Below, piece after piece: positions 54,823 through 64,000 of a stretch of DNA of 64,000 bases; the first letter of the stretch is position 1, and each line of letters opens with the position of its first letter. A program made the translations under genes and the position numbers. A model generated the notes under the pieces. The model was not told the origin of the DNA. It worked only from the letters and a program-made list of their open reading frames with translations, and made no database searches. The stretch spans positions 1-64,000 of the forward strand of contig CANRHH010000009.1 of the NCBI GenBank assembly GCA_947630375.1, written 5' to 3'. The DNA comes from an uncultured Oscillospiraceae bacterium. Lineage in GTDB: Bacteria; Bacillota; Clostridia; Oscillospirales; Oscillospiraceae.

Positions 54823-55239
54823 TTAGTTTGCTTTGGTCTCGCAGTAGATGCAGCGGTAGACCTTTTTCTCCCGGTCCGTCAGCTTAAAGACCTGCTCCAG
54901 CTCCTGCTCGGTGGAGCTAATGCAGCGGGGATTTTTGCAGCGGATCACGCCCCGGAGGATCTCCGGCAGATGCAGCTCCTTTTTCTCCACCAGCTGCCCG
55001 TCCCGGATGATGTTGACGGTGGCCCCCGGGTCCACATAGCCGATCAGGTCGATGTTCAGCGGCAGGGCCGCGTCGATTTTGATGATGTCCTTTTTGCCCA
55101 TTTTCCGGCTCACCGCGTTCTTGATGAGAGCCACCGACACGTCCAGCTCTCCCAGGCCCAGCAGCTCATAGAGCCGCATCCCCCGGCCGGCGGTGATATG
55201 GTCGATGACTACGCCGTTTCGGATCGAATCGATGTTCAC
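54823..55239 (-). CDS. pyrI: Aspartate carbamoyltransferase regulatory subunit
   Basis: 138 residues. N-terminal allosteric domain ([20 protein letters not shown]) and C-terminal zinc domain with CKNPRC and CIYC, the four cysteines that bind zinc and contact PyrB. It lets nucleotides adjust the committed step of pyrimidine synthesis. The start overlaps the pyrB stop by 4 nt. Last gene of the operon. Confidence 0.95.
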   Translation of the reverse strand: MNIDSIRNGVVIDHITAGRGMRLYELLGLGELDVSVALIKNAVSRKMGKKDIIKIDAALPLNIDLIGYVDPGATVNIIRDGQLVEKKELHLPEILRGVIRCKNPRCISSTEQELEQVFKLTDREKKVYRCIYCETKAN

Positions 55240-56162
55240 AGTCTCCCCGCCTCCTTTAAAAGCTTCAGGATCAGCGCCATGCGCATGTATTTGCCGTTGA
55301 GCACCTGCTTGAAGTAGCAGGCCCGGGGATCCGCGTCGATGGCGACGCTGATCTCGTTGACCCGGGGCAGGGGGTGTAGAATGGCCAGGTCCGCCCGGGC
55401 GTTGCGCAGCTTGTCCGGGGTGAGGATATAGCTGTCCTTCAGGCGCAGATAGTCCTCCTCGTTGAAAAAGCGCTCCCGCTGGACCCGGGTCATGTACAGG
55501 ATGTCCAGCTCCGGCATGGCCCCCTCCAGGTCCGTGGTCTGCGCATAGGGGATGCCCCCCTCCCGGAGGGTAGTCTTCACATAGCTGGGCACCTTCAGCT
55601 CCTCCGGGGAGATGAGCACGAACCGGACCCCTTCATACCGGGCCAGGGCGTTGATGAGGGAGTGGACCGTCCGGCCGAATTTCAGGTCTCCGCACAGGCC
55701 CACGGTCAGGTCCGTGAAGCGGCCCTTTTCCCGCCGGATGGTCAGCAGGTCCGCCAGGGTCTGGGTGGGGTGACAGTGGCCCCCGTCCCCGGCGTTGATG
55801 ACCGGGATGGAGGCGTTCAGCGCCGCCACCAGGGCGGCCCCCTCCTTGGGGTGCCGCATGGCGATGATATCCGCATAGCAGCTGATGACCTTGGCCGTGT
55901 CGGCCACGCTCTCCCCCTTGGCGGCGGAGGAGGTGGCCGTCCCCGTGACGGAGAGCACATGGCCGCCCAGCTCATACATGGCCGCCTCAAAGCTCAGCCG
56001 GGTGCGGGTGGAGGGCTCAAAAAACAGGGTGGCCAGCTTCTTCCCGTCGCACAGATGGGCGTAGTCCCCCGGCCGGTCGATGATATCCTGGGCAACGGAG
56101 AGCAGCTCCTCCAGCTCCGCGGTGCTGAGGTCGGTGATGTCGATCAGGCTCCGCACGCTCAT
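55236..56162 (-). CDS. pyrB: Aspartate carbamoyltransferase catalytic subunit
   Basis: 308 residues. Carbamoyl-phosphate motif [11 protein letters not shown] near 50-60, [12 protein letters not shown] in the middle and HPLPRVNEI near 265, all diagnostic of PyrB. It makes carbamoyl-aspartate from carbamoyl phosphate and aspartate. A PyrI partner next door indicates the regulated dodecamer type. Overlaps pyrE by 4 nt. Confidence 0.97.
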   Translation of the reverse strand: MSVRSLIDITDLSTAELEELLSVAQDIIDRPGDYAHLCDGKKLATLFFEPSTRTRLSFEAAMYELGGHVLSVTGTATSSAAKGESVADTAKVISCYADIIAMRHPKEGAALVAALNASIPVINAGDGGHCHPTQTLADLLTIRREKGRFTDLTVGLCGDLKFGRTVHSLINALARYEGVRFVLISPEELKVPSYVKTTLREGGIPYAQTTDLEGAMPELDILYMTRVQRERFFNEEDYLRLKDSYILTPDKLRNARADLAILHPLPRVNEISVAIDADPRACYFKQVLNGKYMRMALILKLLKEAGRL

Positions 56163-56824
56163 GCTCTGCCTCCTTTGATCCAGCTCTCGTCGGAGGGGTC
56201 GTCCCGGAAGGCCAGCAGCCGCTCCACGTCCTCCGGCCGGATATAGCCCTCCTCGGCCGCGGCGGCCGCCACGGTGTCAAAGTCCGTGAGAGAGAGGTTC
56301 TGCACGCCCGCGGCCGCCAGCCGCTCCAGGCCCTTTCGCATCCCATAGGTGAAGATGGACACCACGCCTAAGACCTCCGCCCCGGCTTCCCGCAGGGCGT
56401 CCACCACCTCCAGGACGCTGCCGCCGGTGGAGATCAGATCCTCCACCACCACCGTCTTCTGCCCCGGCTCCAGCCGGCCCTCGATCCGGTTCTGGCGGCC
56501 GTGGTCCTTGGCCCCGGAGCGCACATAGCCCATGGGCAGACCCAGAATGTGGCCCACAATGGCCGCGTGGGCGATGCCGGCGGTGGAGGTGCCCATCAGG
56601 ACCTCCGCCTGGGGATAGTGCTCCCGGATCAGGGAGGCCAGGCCCTCTTCCACATGGCCCCGCACCTCCGGCGCCGTCAGGGTCAGGCGGTTGTCACAGT
56701 AGACGGGGCTCTTGATGCCGCTGGCCCAGGTGAAGGGCTCCTCCGGCCGGAAAAACACCGCCCGGATCGACAGAAGGTCCTTCGCTATTTGGATCTTTAA
56801 GTTGTTGTCCATCTTTTCCCTCAT
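56159..56824 (-). CDS. pyrE: Orotate phosphoribosyltransferase
   Basis: 221 residues from ATG 56824 (overlapping the pyrF stop; ATG 56812 is an alternative). PRPP-binding motif [16 protein letters not shown] near 128-143, and [17 protein letters not shown], the orotate-side motif, near 31-47. Converts orotate and PRPP to OMP, the substrate of PyrF encoded just upstream. Confidence 0.96.
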   Translation of the reverse strand: MREKMDNNLKIQIAKDLLSIRAVFFRPEEPFTWASGIKSPVYCDNRLTLTAPEVRGHVEEGLASLIREHYPQAEVLMGTSTAGIAHAAIVGHILGLPMGYVRSGAKDHGRQNRIEGRLEPGQKTVVVEDLISTGGSVLEVVDALREAGAEVLGVVSIFTYGMRKGLERLAAAGVQNLSLTDFDTVAAAAAEEGYIRPEDVERLLAFRDDPSDESWIKGGRA

Positions 56825-57528
56825 TCCTCATTCAAAAATTCCTCGACGCAGCGCGCATAGGCTGCCGCCGGGTCCGCCGCCGCGGTGATGGGGCGGCCCA
56901 CCACGATATAGTCCGAGCCGGCCTGCCTGGCCTGGGCCGGGGTCATCACCCGCTTCTGGTCTCCCCTGTCCCCTTCGGCAAAGCGGACGCCGGGGGTCAC
57001 GGTGAGAAAGTCTACGCCGCAGGCGGCGTGGACCGCGGCCGCCTCCAGAGGGGAGCAGACCACTCCGTCCAGCCCTGCCGCTTTGGCAGTGGCGGCGTAG
57101 TGGAGCACCACCTGTTCCATAGGTTCGCGGATCAGCAGATCCCGCTCCAGGCTCTCCTGGTCCGTGGAGGTCAGCTGGGTGACGGCGATAAGCAGGGGGC
57201 GGGTCCCATCAGGCCGGGTCAGGCCCTCCAAAGCCGCCTCCATCATGGTCCGGGTCCCGGCGGCGTGGAGGTTCACCAGGTCCACGTCCAGGCCCGAGAG
57301 CACCGCCATGGCCTTTTTGACCGTGTTGGGGATATCGTGCAGCTTCAGGTCCAGGAAAATTTTGTGCCCCCGCTTCTTGATCTCCCGCACGATGGCCGGG
57401 CCCTCGGCGTAGTACAGCTCCATGCCGATCTTCACGAAGGGCTTTTGCCCGGCGGGGAATCGGTCCAGAAAGGCGTATACCGCCTCCGCGCTGGCAAAAT
57501 CGCAGGCTACGATCACATCTTTACCCAT
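56821..57528 (-). CDS. pyrF: Orotidine 5'-phosphate decarboxylase
   Basis: 235 residues. The active-site DxKxxD motif is [13 protein letters not shown]. The phosphate-binding end is [19 protein letters not shown] with VGRPIT. Starts [20 protein letters not shown]. Decarboxylates OMP to UMP. Overlaps pyrE (4 nt) and pyrD (8 nt). Confidence 0.96.
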   Translation of the reverse strand: MGKDVIVACDFASAEAVYAFLDRFPAGQKPFVKIGMELYYAEGPAIVREIKKRGHKIFLDLKLHDIPNTVKKAMAVLSGLDVDLVNLHAAGTRTMMEAALEGLTRPDGTRPLLIAVTQLTSTDQESLERDLLIREPMEQVVLHYAATAKAAGLDGVVCSPLEAAAVHAACGVDFLTVTPGVRFAEGDRGDQKRVMTPAQARQAGSDYIVVGRPITAAADPAAAYARCVEEFLNEE

Positions 57529-58435
57529 GAGCAGCTCCTATTATATCACTGATTTTTTCAATGCCGTATTTTTCCATCACCCGGGGCAGATCCAGAACGA
57601 TGTCCCGGCAGGCGTAGGGGTCCACTAAGTTGGCGGCCCCCACCTCCACGGCGGTGGCCCCGGCCAGCATCATCTCCAGCAGGTCCTCCGCGCTGCTGAC
57701 GCCCCCCAGGCCCACCACCGGGATGTGCACCGCCCGGGCCACCTGCCACACCATCCGCAGGGCCACCGGGAACACCGCCGGGCCCGAGAGGCCGCCGGTG
57801 CCGTTGGCCAGGACGGGCCTGCGGGTGTCCAGGTCGATGCGCATGGCCAGCAGGGTGTTGATGAGGCTCAGGCCGTCGGCCCCCGCCTCCTCGCAGGCCA
57901 GGGCGATGGCGGTGATATCCGTCACGTTGGGGGTCAGCTTCACGATGAGGGGCTTGGTAGTGACGGCCTTCACCGCCCGGACCACGGCCCCGGCGGCCGC
58001 CGGGTCGGTGCCGAAGCTCATGCCGCCGCCGTGGACATTGGGGCAGCTGATGTTCAGCTCCAGCCAGCCCACCTGGGGCTCCTGATCCAGCATCGAGCAG
58101 GTATAGACATAGTCCTCCACGGAAAAGCCGCTGACATTGGCCATCACCGGCTTGTGAAAGCACGCCTTCAGCTTGGGCAGCTCCTGGCTGATCACCGCCT
58201 CCACCCCGGGATTTTGCAGCCCCACCGCGTTCAAAAGCCCGGCCGGGGCCTCGGCGATGCGGGGCGTGGGGTTGCCAAAACGGGGCTTATGGGTGGTGCC
58301 CTTGAAGGAGAAGGTCCCCAGGCAGTTGATATCATACAGCCCGGCAAACTCATAGCCGTAGCCGAAGGTGCCGGAGGCGGCGATCACCGGGTTTGTAAGC
58401 CGGATGCCGCAAAGCTCTACACTTGTGTCTGCCAC
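57521..58435 (-). CDS. pyrD: Dihydroorotate dehydrogenase, class 1B
   Basis: 304 residues from GTG 58435, chosen because AAAGGAGG lies 7 nt upstream; longer frames run into pyrK. FMN-binding TIM barrel: [41 protein letters not shown] (with the catalytic cysteine loop) and [20 protein letters not shown]. Class 1B enzymes need the PyrK subunit, encoded immediately before, to pass electrons to NAD. Oxidises dihydroorotate to orotate. Confidence 0.95.
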   Translation of the reverse strand: MADTSVELCGIRLTNPVIAASGTFGYGYEFAGLYDINCLGTFSFKGTTHKPRFGNPTPRIAEAPAGLLNAVGLQNPGVEAVISQELPKLKACFHKPVMANVSGFSVEDYVYTCSMLDQEPQVGWLELNISCPNVHGGGMSFGTDPAAAGAVVRAVKAVTTKPLIVKLTPNVTDITAIALACEEAGADGLSLINTLLAMRIDLDTRRPVLANGTGGLSGPAVFPVALRMVWQVARAVHIPVVGLGGVSSAEDLLEMMLAGATAVEVGAANLVDPYACRDIVLDLPRVMEKYGIEKISDIIGAAHG

Positions 58436-59154
58436 AGCAGCTCCTCCTTTCCGAATACGGGCCCGTCCCTGCAGACCCGCCGGGGCCCGGCCGCGGTCTG
58501 GACCGTGCAGCCCATGCAGGCCCCGAAACCGCAGCCCATCCGGGCCTCTAAGCTCAGCTGCCCGGGGCAGGGGGCCTTCTCGCACAGGGTCCGGAGCATC
58601 CCCACCGGCCCGCAGGCGTAAAAGCAGCTGGCCTCCTCCGGTAGGAAGTCCGTCACCAGGCCCTTTTCACCCCGGCTGCCGTCCTGGGTGACCACCAGGG
58701 TCTCGCAGCCCAAGGCGCGAAACGCCTCCTCATACAGGGCCTGGTCCCCGCTCTGGAAGCCCAGCCGGACCGAGACCTGCGTTCCCCGCTCCCGGAGCCG
58801 CCGGGCCAGCAGGAACAGGGGCGTAAAGCCCAGGCCGCCGCCTAAGAGCACCGGCCGCTCCTCCGCCAGGCCCAGGTCAAAGCCCCGGCCCAGGCCGGTG
58901 AGCACATCCAGCTCGTCCCCGGGGAGCAGGGCTGCCAGGGTCTCGGTCCCCCGGCCCAGCACCCGGTACACCAGCGTCAGGCTGTTCTCCGCCGCGTCGC
59001 ACACAGAGAAGGGCCGCCGCAGGAAGCAGCCCTCTATGCGCAGATCCGCAAACTGCCCCGGCTCCACCGGGCCCGGATCCCCCCGCAGCCGCAGGCGGCG
59101 GACCCGGCCGGTCAGAGGGGCGTTCTCCTCTACGGTAAAAATTCCCTGTCTCAT
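58417..59154 (-). CDS. pyrK: Dihydroorotate dehydrogenase electron-transfer subunit
   Basis: 245 residues. FAD-binding barrel with RRPFSVCDAAENSLTLVYRV, NAD domain with LLGGGLGFTPLFLLARRL, and a C-terminal 2Fe-2S site: CGFGACMGCTVQ plus a further C in RRVCRDGPVF. Passes electrons from PyrD to NAD. Its ATG overlaps the carB stop (ATGA). Confidence 0.95.
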   Translation of the reverse strand: MRQGIFTVEENAPLTGRVRRLRLRGDPGPVEPGQFADLRIEGCFLRRPFSVCDAAENSLTLVYRVLGRGTETLAALLPGDELDVLTGLGRGFDLGLAEERPVLLGGGLGFTPLFLLARRLRERGTQVSVRLGFQSGDQALYEEAFRALGCETLVVTQDGSRGEKGLVTDFLPEEASCFYACGPVGMLRTLCEKAPCPGQLSLEARMGCGFGACMGCTVQTAAGPRRVCRDGPVFGKEELLWQTQV

Positions 59155-62100
59155 GCGTCGATGGTGGAGATGGTGAGGGTGGTCTCCTCCAGCACGTCCA
59201 GCAGCACCCGGACGGTGTCCAGGGAGGTGAAAATGGTCACGTTGTTCTCCGTGGCCAGGCGGCGGATCTTCGCCCCGTCGTTGGCCACCGACACGGAGCC
59301 GATATCCCGGGTGTTGATCACATAGGCCAGATGGCCCTGGCGGATGGCGTCGGGGATCTCCTCGCTGCCGTCGCTGATCTTGTGCAGCACGTGGGTGCGG
59401 ATGCCGTTTTCCTTCAGGAAGCGGGCGGTGCCCGGGGTGGCCTCGATGTTGAAGCCCAGGTTGTAGAACCGGCGGATCAGGGGCAGAGCCTCCTCCCGGT
59501 CCTTCCGGGCGATGGTGGCAAAGACGGTGCCATAGTTCTGGAGCCGGGTGCCGGCGGCCTGGAGGGCCTTGTACAGGGCTCGGTTCAGCTTGTCGTCATA
59601 GCCGATGGCCTCGCCGGTGGACTTCATCTCCGGGGACAGATAGGCGTCCAGCCCCTTGATCTTGTTGAAGGAGAACACCGGCACCTTCACATAGCAGCGG
59701 TCCTTCTCTTTGGGGTACAGGTCGAAGATGCCCTGCTCCTTCAGGCTCTTGCCTAAGATGACCTCGGTGGCGATATCGGCCAGGGAATAGCCGGTGGCCT
59801 TGGACAGGAAGGGCACCGTCCGGGAAGAGCGGGGGTTGACCTCAATGATATACACCCCGTCGTTTTTATCCACGATGAATTGGATGTTGTACAGGCCCAC
59901 GATGCCGATGCCCAGGCCCAGCTTCTTGGCATACTGGAGGATGATGCCCTTGACCTTGTCGGACACGGAGAAGGTGGGATAGACGCTGATGGAGTCCCCC
60001 GAGTGGATGCCGGTGCGCTCCACCAGCTCCATGATGCCGGGGACGAACACGTCCCGCCCGTCGCAGATGGCGTCCACCTCCAGCTCTTTGCCTAAGATGT
60101 ACTTGTCCACCAGGACGGGCTTGTCCGCGTCGATCTCCACGGCGGTCTTCAGATACTGCCGCAGCTGCTCCTCGTTGGCCACGATCTGCATGGCCCGGCC
60201 GCCCAGCACGAAGCTGGGCCGCACCAGCACCGGGTAGCTGATCTCCGCCGCGGCCTGCACGCCGGCCTCAATATCGGTGACGGCCTGGCCCCTGGGCTGG
60301 GGGATATTCAGCTCCAGCAGGATCTTCTCGAAGCTGTCCCGGTTCTCGGCCCGCTCGATGGCGGCGCAGTCGGTGCCGATGATTTTCACGCCCCGTTCCA
60401 TCAGGGGCTGGGCCAGGTTGATGGCGGTCTGGCCGCCCAGAGAGGCGATGACCCCCTCGGGCTGCTCAAAGTCGATGATGGCCATGGCGTCCTCCGGCGT
60501 CAGCGGCTCGAAATACAGCTTGTCGCCGGTGGTATAGTCGGTGGAGACGGTCTCCGGGTTGTTGTTGATGATGATGGCCTCGTAGCCGGCGGCCTTGATG
60601 GTCTGCACCGCGTGGACCGTGGAGTAGTCAAACTCCACGCCCTGGCCAATGCGGATAGGCCCGGCCCCCAGCACCACGATCTTTTTCTTGTCCGACAGGC
60701 GGGACTCGTTGTTCCCGGTGTAGGAGGAGTAGAGATAGGCGATGTATTTGCCGGTGTGCAGGGTGTCCACCATGCGGAACACCGGCGTCAGGCCCAGGGC
60801 CCTGCGCTTTTGATAGACCTCCACCTCGCTCAGGTTCCAGAGGGAGGCGATGTATTTGTCGGAAAAGCCCATGATCTTGGCGGCCTTAAGGGTCTGCACG
60901 TCGTTGACTTTGGAGCGCAGCGTCCCCTCCATGTCCACGATCTTCCGCAGGCTCTCCAAAAACAGCCCGGTGATCATGGTGATGCCGTGCAGCTTCTCCA
61001 CGCTCTCCCCCCGGCGGAGCAGCTCCGTGACGGCAAAGATGTTGTCGTCCCGGAAATCCGCGATGTAGTCCAGCAGCTCCTCGCTGGTCCAGCTGTCAAA
61101 CTTGGGCAGGTGGAAGTGGCACACGCCGGTCTCCAGGGACCGGACGGACTTCAAAAAGCACTCCTCCAGGTTGGAGCCGATGCCCATGACCTCGCCGGTG
61201 GCCTTCATCTGGGTGCCCAGGGTGTTGGGCGCGTCGGCGAATTTGTCAAAGGGGAAGCGGGGGAACTTGGCCACGATATAGTCTAAGCTGGGCTCGATGG
61301 CGGCGGTGCCGCCGGCCACGGGGATATCCTCCAGGGCCATGCCCATGGCGATCTTGGCGGTGACCCGGGCGATGGGGTAACCGCTGGCCTTGGAGGCCAG
61401 GGCGGAGGACCGGGAGACCCGGGGGTTGACCTCGATGAGGAAGTATTCGCTGGTCTCCGGGTGCAGGGCAAACTGCACGTTGCAGCCGCCCTCGATCTTC
61501 AGCTCCCGGATGATCTTGATGGCGCTGTCGTTGAGCATTTTCAGGTCGTGCTCGTTCAGGGACAGGATGGGGGCCACCACAATGGAGTCCCCGGTGTGGA
61601 CCCCCACCGGGTCCACGTTCTCCATGCCGCAGATGGTGATGGCGTGGTCGTTGGAGTCCCGCATGACCTCAAACTCGATCTCCTTATAGCCCCGGACGCT
61701 CTTTTCCACCAGGACCTGGTGCACGGGAGAGAGCTTAAAGGAGTTGAGCCCTACCTCTATCAGCTCCTCCTCGTTGTTGGCAAAGCCGCCGCCGGTGCCG
61801 CCCAGGGTGAAGGCGGGCCGCAGCACCACCGGATAGCCGATCTCCAGGGCCGCCTGCTTGGCCTCCTCCATACTGTAGGTGATCTGGGAGGGGATCACCG
61901 GCTCCCCGATGGACTGGCACATCTCCTTAAAAAGCTCCCGGTCCTCGGCCCGCTCGATGCTCCGGCTGGAGGTGCCCAGCAGCTCCACCCGGCACTCCCG
62001 CAGCACGCCCTTTTTCTCCAACTGCATGGCCAGGTTCAGCCCGGTCTGGCCGCCGATGCCGGGGATGATGGCGTCGGGCCGCTCGTAGCGGAGGATCTTG

Positions 62101-62324
62101 GCGATATATTCCAGGGTCAGGGGCTCCATGTACACCTTGTCGGCGATGGAGGTGTCGGTCATGATGGTGGCCGGGTTGGAGTTACAGAGAATGACCTCGT
62201 AACCCTCCTCCTTGAGGGCCAGACAGGCCTGGGTGCCCGCGTAGTCAAACTCCGCCGCCTGGCCGATGACGATGGGGCCGGAGCCGATGATGAGGACCTT
62301 TTTGATGTCGGTGCGCTTTGCCAT
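59151..62324 (-). CDS. carB: Carbamoyl-phosphate synthase large subunit
   Basis: 1057 residues, full length. Two homologous halves, each with a pre-ATP-grasp and an ATP-grasp domain (KKVLIIGSGPIVIGQAAEFD at the start; KKIVVLGAGPIRIGQGVEFD near 550). A C-terminal MGS-like allosteric domain (about 930-1057) ends the protein. Makes carbamoyl phosphate from bicarbonate and ammonia supplied by the CarA glutaminase. No carA lies in this operon, so it must be elsewhere or the enzyme must use free ammonia. Confidence 0.97.
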   Translation of the reverse strand: MAKRTDIKKVLIIGSGPIVIGQAAEFDYAGTQACLALKEEGYEVILCNSNPATIMTDTSIADKVYMEPLTLEYIAKILRYERPDAIIPGIGGQTGLNLAMQLEKKGVLRECRVELLGTSSRSIERAEDRELFKEMCQSIGEPVIPSQITYSMEEAKQAALEIGYPVVLRPAFTLGGTGGGFANNEEELIEVGLNSFKLSPVHQVLVEKSVRGYKEIEFEVMRDSNDHAITICGMENVDPVGVHTGDSIVVAPILSLNEHDLKMLNDSAIKIIRELKIEGGCNVQFALHPETSEYFLIEVNPRVSRSSALASKASGYPIARVTAKIAMGMALEDIPVAGGTAAIEPSLDYIVAKFPRFPFDKFADAPNTLGTQMKATGEVMGIGSNLEECFLKSVRSLETGVCHFHLPKFDSWTSEELLDYIADFRDDNIFAVTELLRRGESVEKLHGITMITGLFLESLRKIVDMEGTLRSKVNDVQTLKAAKIMGFSDKYIASLWNLSEVEVYQKRRALGLTPVFRMVDTLHTGKYIAYLYSSYTGNNESRLSDKKKIVVLGAGPIRIGQGVEFDYSTVHAVQTIKAAGYEAIIINNNPETVSTDYTTGDKLYFEPLTPEDAMAIIDFEQPEGVIASLGGQTAINLAQPLMERGVKIIGTDCAAIERAENRDSFEKILLELNIPQPRGQAVTDIEAGVQAAAEISYPVLVRPSFVLGGRAMQIVANEEQLRQYLKTAVEIDADKPVLVDKYILGKELEVDAICDGRDVFVPGIMELVERTGIHSGDSISVYPTFSVSDKVKGIILQYAKKLGLGIGIVGLYNIQFIVDKNDGVYIIEVNPRSSRTVPFLSKATGYSLADIATEVILGKSLKEQGIFDLYPKEKDRCYVKVPVFSFNKIKGLDAYLSPEMKSTGEAIGYDDKLNRALYKALQAAGTRLQNYGTVFATIARKDREEALPLIRRFYNLGFNIEATPGTARFLKENGIRTHVLHKISDGSEEIPDAIRQGHLAYVINTRDIGSVSVANDGAKIRRLATENNVTIFTSLDTVRVLLDVLEETTLTISTIDA

Positions 62325-62355
62325 GTTGTTGCCTCCAAAACTCTAAACTAAATTT

Positions 62356-63567
62356 TTAAACAGAATAAACGACCTTGCCGCCGCAGACGGTCAGCAGGCA
62401 CTTGCCGTAGAGCTCCATGCCCTCGAAGGGCGTGGCCCGGCCCATGGACAGGAAGTCCGCCGGGTCCACCCGGACCGCCGACCCCAAGTCCCAGACCGTG
62501 TAGTCCTGGCCCAGGGGGATGCCGAAGCGCTTCCGGGGCGCCACGGCCAGACAGTCGATGAGCCGGTCCAGGCTGAGCAGGCCCGTTTTGACCAGCTTGG
62601 TATACAGCACCGGGAACGCCGTCTCCAGTCCCACGATGCCAAAGGCGCTGCCATCCAGGCCCCGGGCCTTCTCTTCGACGCTGTGGGGGGCGTGGTCGGT
62701 GGCGATCAGGTCGACGGTGCCGTCCCGCAGGCCCTCGATCAGGGCCTCCCGGTCCGCGGGGGCGCGCAGAGGCGGGTTCATCTTAAAGCGGCCCTCCTCC
62801 CGCAGATCGTTTTCATCCAGGGTCAGGTAATGGGGAGCGGTCTCGCAGCTCACGTCCAGCCCCTCCGCCTTGGCGGAGCGGATCAGGGCCACGCTCTCCC
62901 TGGTGGACACGTGGCACACGTGGTAGCCGCAGCCGGTCTCCCGGACCAGCTCCAGGTCCCGCTCCACCTGGCGCCACTCGCTCTCGGAGCAGATGCCCTT
63001 GTGCCCGTGGGCGCGGGCATAGGCCCCGTCGTGGATGACGCCGCCGCGGAGCAGGCGGTTGTCCTCACAGTGGGCCACGATCAGCTTGCCCAGTGCCTTG
63101 GCCCGCAGCATGGCCTGGCGCATCAGCTCCCGGCTCTGGACGCCCCGCCCGTCGTCCGAGAAGGCCACGGCACAGGGGGCCAGCGCCTCCAGGTCCGCCA
63201 GCTCCTCCCCCTTCTCGCCCCGGGTGATGGCGGCGTAAGGATAGAGCCGGATACAGGCGTCCCGGTCGATGATCTCCCGCTGCAGGGCCATGTGGGCCGC
63301 GCAGTCCGGCACCGGGTTTAGGTTGGGCATGGGGCAGGCGGCGGTGAAGCCGCCCCGGGCCGCCGCCCGGGAGCCGGAGGCAATGGTCTCCTTATAAGAA
63401 AATCCCGGTTCACGAAAATGCACATGCACATCGCAAAAACCGGGAAAAAGAACATATTCAGAAGAAACACTGGGGCCGGGAACGGGAAAAACGGGACGCT
63501 CCAAACATGCGCCAAAATCGGAAAAGATCTCCCGCTTGAAAACCGCCGCGTTCATGATCCCTTCCAT
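62356..63567 (-). CDS. pyrC: Dihydroorotase
   Basis: 403 residues from ATG 63567 (GGGGG about 9 nt upstream; ATG 63555 is an alternative). Amidohydrolase metal motif CDVHVHFREPG near 44-54, IVAHCEDN, HVCHVSTRES and ATDHAPHS near the C-terminal half, the class I dihydroorotase pattern. Closes carbamoyl-aspartate to dihydroorotate. First gene of the operon, with a consensus promoter only some 30 nt upstream. Confidence 0.95.
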   Translation of the reverse strand: MEGIMNAAVFKREIFSDFGACLERPVFPVPGPSVSSEYVLFPGFCDVHVHFREPGFSYKETIASGSRAAARGGFTAACPMPNLNPVPDCAAHMALQREIIDRDACIRLYPYAAITRGEKGEELADLEALAPCAVAFSDDGRGVQSRELMRQAMLRAKALGKLIVAHCEDNRLLRGGVIHDGAYARAHGHKGICSESEWRQVERDLELVRETGCGYHVCHVSTRESVALIRSAKAEGLDVSCETAPHYLTLDENDLREEGRFKMNPPLRAPADREALIEGLRDGTVDLIATDHAPHSVEEKARGLDGSAFGIVGLETAFPVLYTKLVKTGLLSLDRLIDCLAVAPRKRFGIPLGQDYTVWDLGSAVRVDPADFLSMGRATPFEGMELYGKCLLTVCGGKVVYSV

Positions 63568-63600
63568 GGCAAGGTCCCCCTTTCCGGTCCATTGCGGCGT

Positions 63601-63629
63601 ATTATAACACAGCCTCCGGCGCTTGTCAA
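63601..63629 (-). promoter_or_regulatory. pyrC: pyr operon promoter
   Basis: Minus strand TTGACA (63629-63624), 17 bp, TATAAT (63606-63601). A start near 63594 leaves a leader of about 27 nt, too short for a PyrR-type attenuator. Confidence 0.88.
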
Positions 63630-63703
63630 CGCCTTTCCGCCGCCTGTTTTCGGCTGACGGCGCTTTTGACCATTTTGTGGGACATGGCGCCGGATGGGCA
63701 CAG

Positions 63704-63752
63704 AGAAAAGCACCGGGGGATCCGCTTTTCGGCGGCCCCCCGGCGCTTTTCT
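63704..63752 (-). terminator. ireB: ireB terminator
   Basis: Long stem of the type AGAAAAGC-CCGGGGG / CCCCCGG-GCTTTTCT (63704-63719 with 63737-63752, one G-T pair), T-rich end on the minus strand, directly after the ireB stop. Confidence 0.8.
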
Positions 63753-63755
63753 TTT

Positions 63756-64000
63756 TCATTTGTCCAAATAATTTCGCAATAGCTCCTGGAGCAGTTCATC
63801 TCTGTCCAGCCGGCAGATCAGGGTGCGGGCGTTGTTGTAATTGGTGATATAGGTCGGGTCCTCCGAGAGTATATAGCCCACGATCTGGTTGATGGGATTG
63901 TAGCCCTTGACCATGAGGGAGTTATACACGGAGGACAGGATCTCCCGCATCTCTGCCTTGCTGTCCAGAGCCGCGAATTTCCTCGTTACGTCTTCGATGA
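63756..64000 (-). CDS. ireB: IreB-family regulatory phosphoprotein (UPF0297), 5' end outside window
   Basis: 81 codons are seen, entering from the right edge and ending at 63756. The internal ATG at 63950 is not the true start, because conserved residues (VTRKFAALDSKAEMREILSS) precede it. The diagnostic core is VYNSLMVKGYNPINQIVGYI followed by NYNNARTLI and a DRDELLQELLRNYL end. IreB is a substrate of the Ser/Thr kinase IreK/PrkC in enterococci and affects cephalosporin tolerance; homologues are usual in Firmicutes. Full length is about 90 residues, so only a few N-terminal residues, including those with phosphorylatable threonines, are missing. Confidence 0.93.
   Translation of the reverse strand, partial: IEDVTRKFAALDSKAEMREILSSVYNSLMVKGYNPINQIVGYILSEDPTYITNYNNARTLICRLDRDELLQELLRNYLDK

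Noticed and set aside
1..64000. CRISPR arrays, tRNA or rRNA genes
   Set aside because: No regularly spaced repeats and no tRNA-like or rRNA-like sequence were noticed by eye; a dedicated scan was not possible.

Overview
The window looks like a chromosome segment of a GC-rich gut clostridium, most likely Oscillospirales. Supporting signs are an IreB/UPF0297 gene, a PyrK/PyrD-type electron-linked pyr operon, a c-di-AMP (ydaO-yuaA) riboswitch, 2-hydroxyacyl-CoA dehydratase subunits, TagF/LicD-type polyol-phosphate genes, frequent TTG/GTG starts behind strong AGGAGG sites, and many perfect stem-loop terminators. No tRNA, rRNA or CRISPR array was seen. The species is an inference; no search was run.

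Left edge (1-3.75 kb): the end of a TetR/ABC-ATPase pair, then a lower-GC accessory patch. This holds an XRE repressor, a divergent serine recombinase, two related 30-bp recombination-like sites just behind the recombinase gene, and a protein with three CDCG/CGC zinc-binding repeats and an AP2 domain. The segment between the two sites carries a promoter that now points away from the downstream genes.

Surface-glycan locus (3.77-16.8 kb): two TagF-like polyol-phosphate transferases, an IspD/TarI-type and a TagD-type cytidylyltransferase, two extended SDR enzymes, a radical SAM protein, a GT4 glycosyltransferase, LicD, a DRE-TIM aldolase, a sugar-transfer-associated ATP-grasp and an ABC flippase. 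Together they suggest a glycan carrying glycerol/ribitol/choline-type phosphate groups. GC falls in the middle (8-15 kb), and two gene-end remnants suggest past module exchange.

Middle (17-45 kb): a sodium:solute symporter under a c-di-AMP riboswitch; azlCD; a TetR-flavodoxin-CMD/cupin operon; a large FtsX-type ABC exporter; MerR plus zinc-ribbon protein; a secreted Asp-box protein between duplicated flanks; a DUF364-type protein; an rRNA methyltransferase; an LCP protein. Then comes a PF04392/TrpXYZ-like ABC transporter preceded by a Phe-rich leader peptide and a complete attenuator. It is followed by a rhodanese-TtcA fusion, an FMN reductase, an RraA-like protein, cardiolipin synthase, an AI-2E-family permease, a MerR/GyrI regulator, an XRE regulator facing a 44-residue ORF, an interspersed repeat, and a two-subunit 2-hydroxyacyl-CoA dehydratase.

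Right part (45-64 kb): a response regulator-ABC-permease x2-histidine kinase module of the lantibiotic/bacitracin-resistance type; GH2 and GH36 glycosidases; a DUF4349 lipoprotein; and a compact leftward pyrimidine operon pyrC-carB-pyrK-pyrD-pyrF-pyrE-pyrB-pyrI with a consensus promoter and no carA. The window ends inside ireB.
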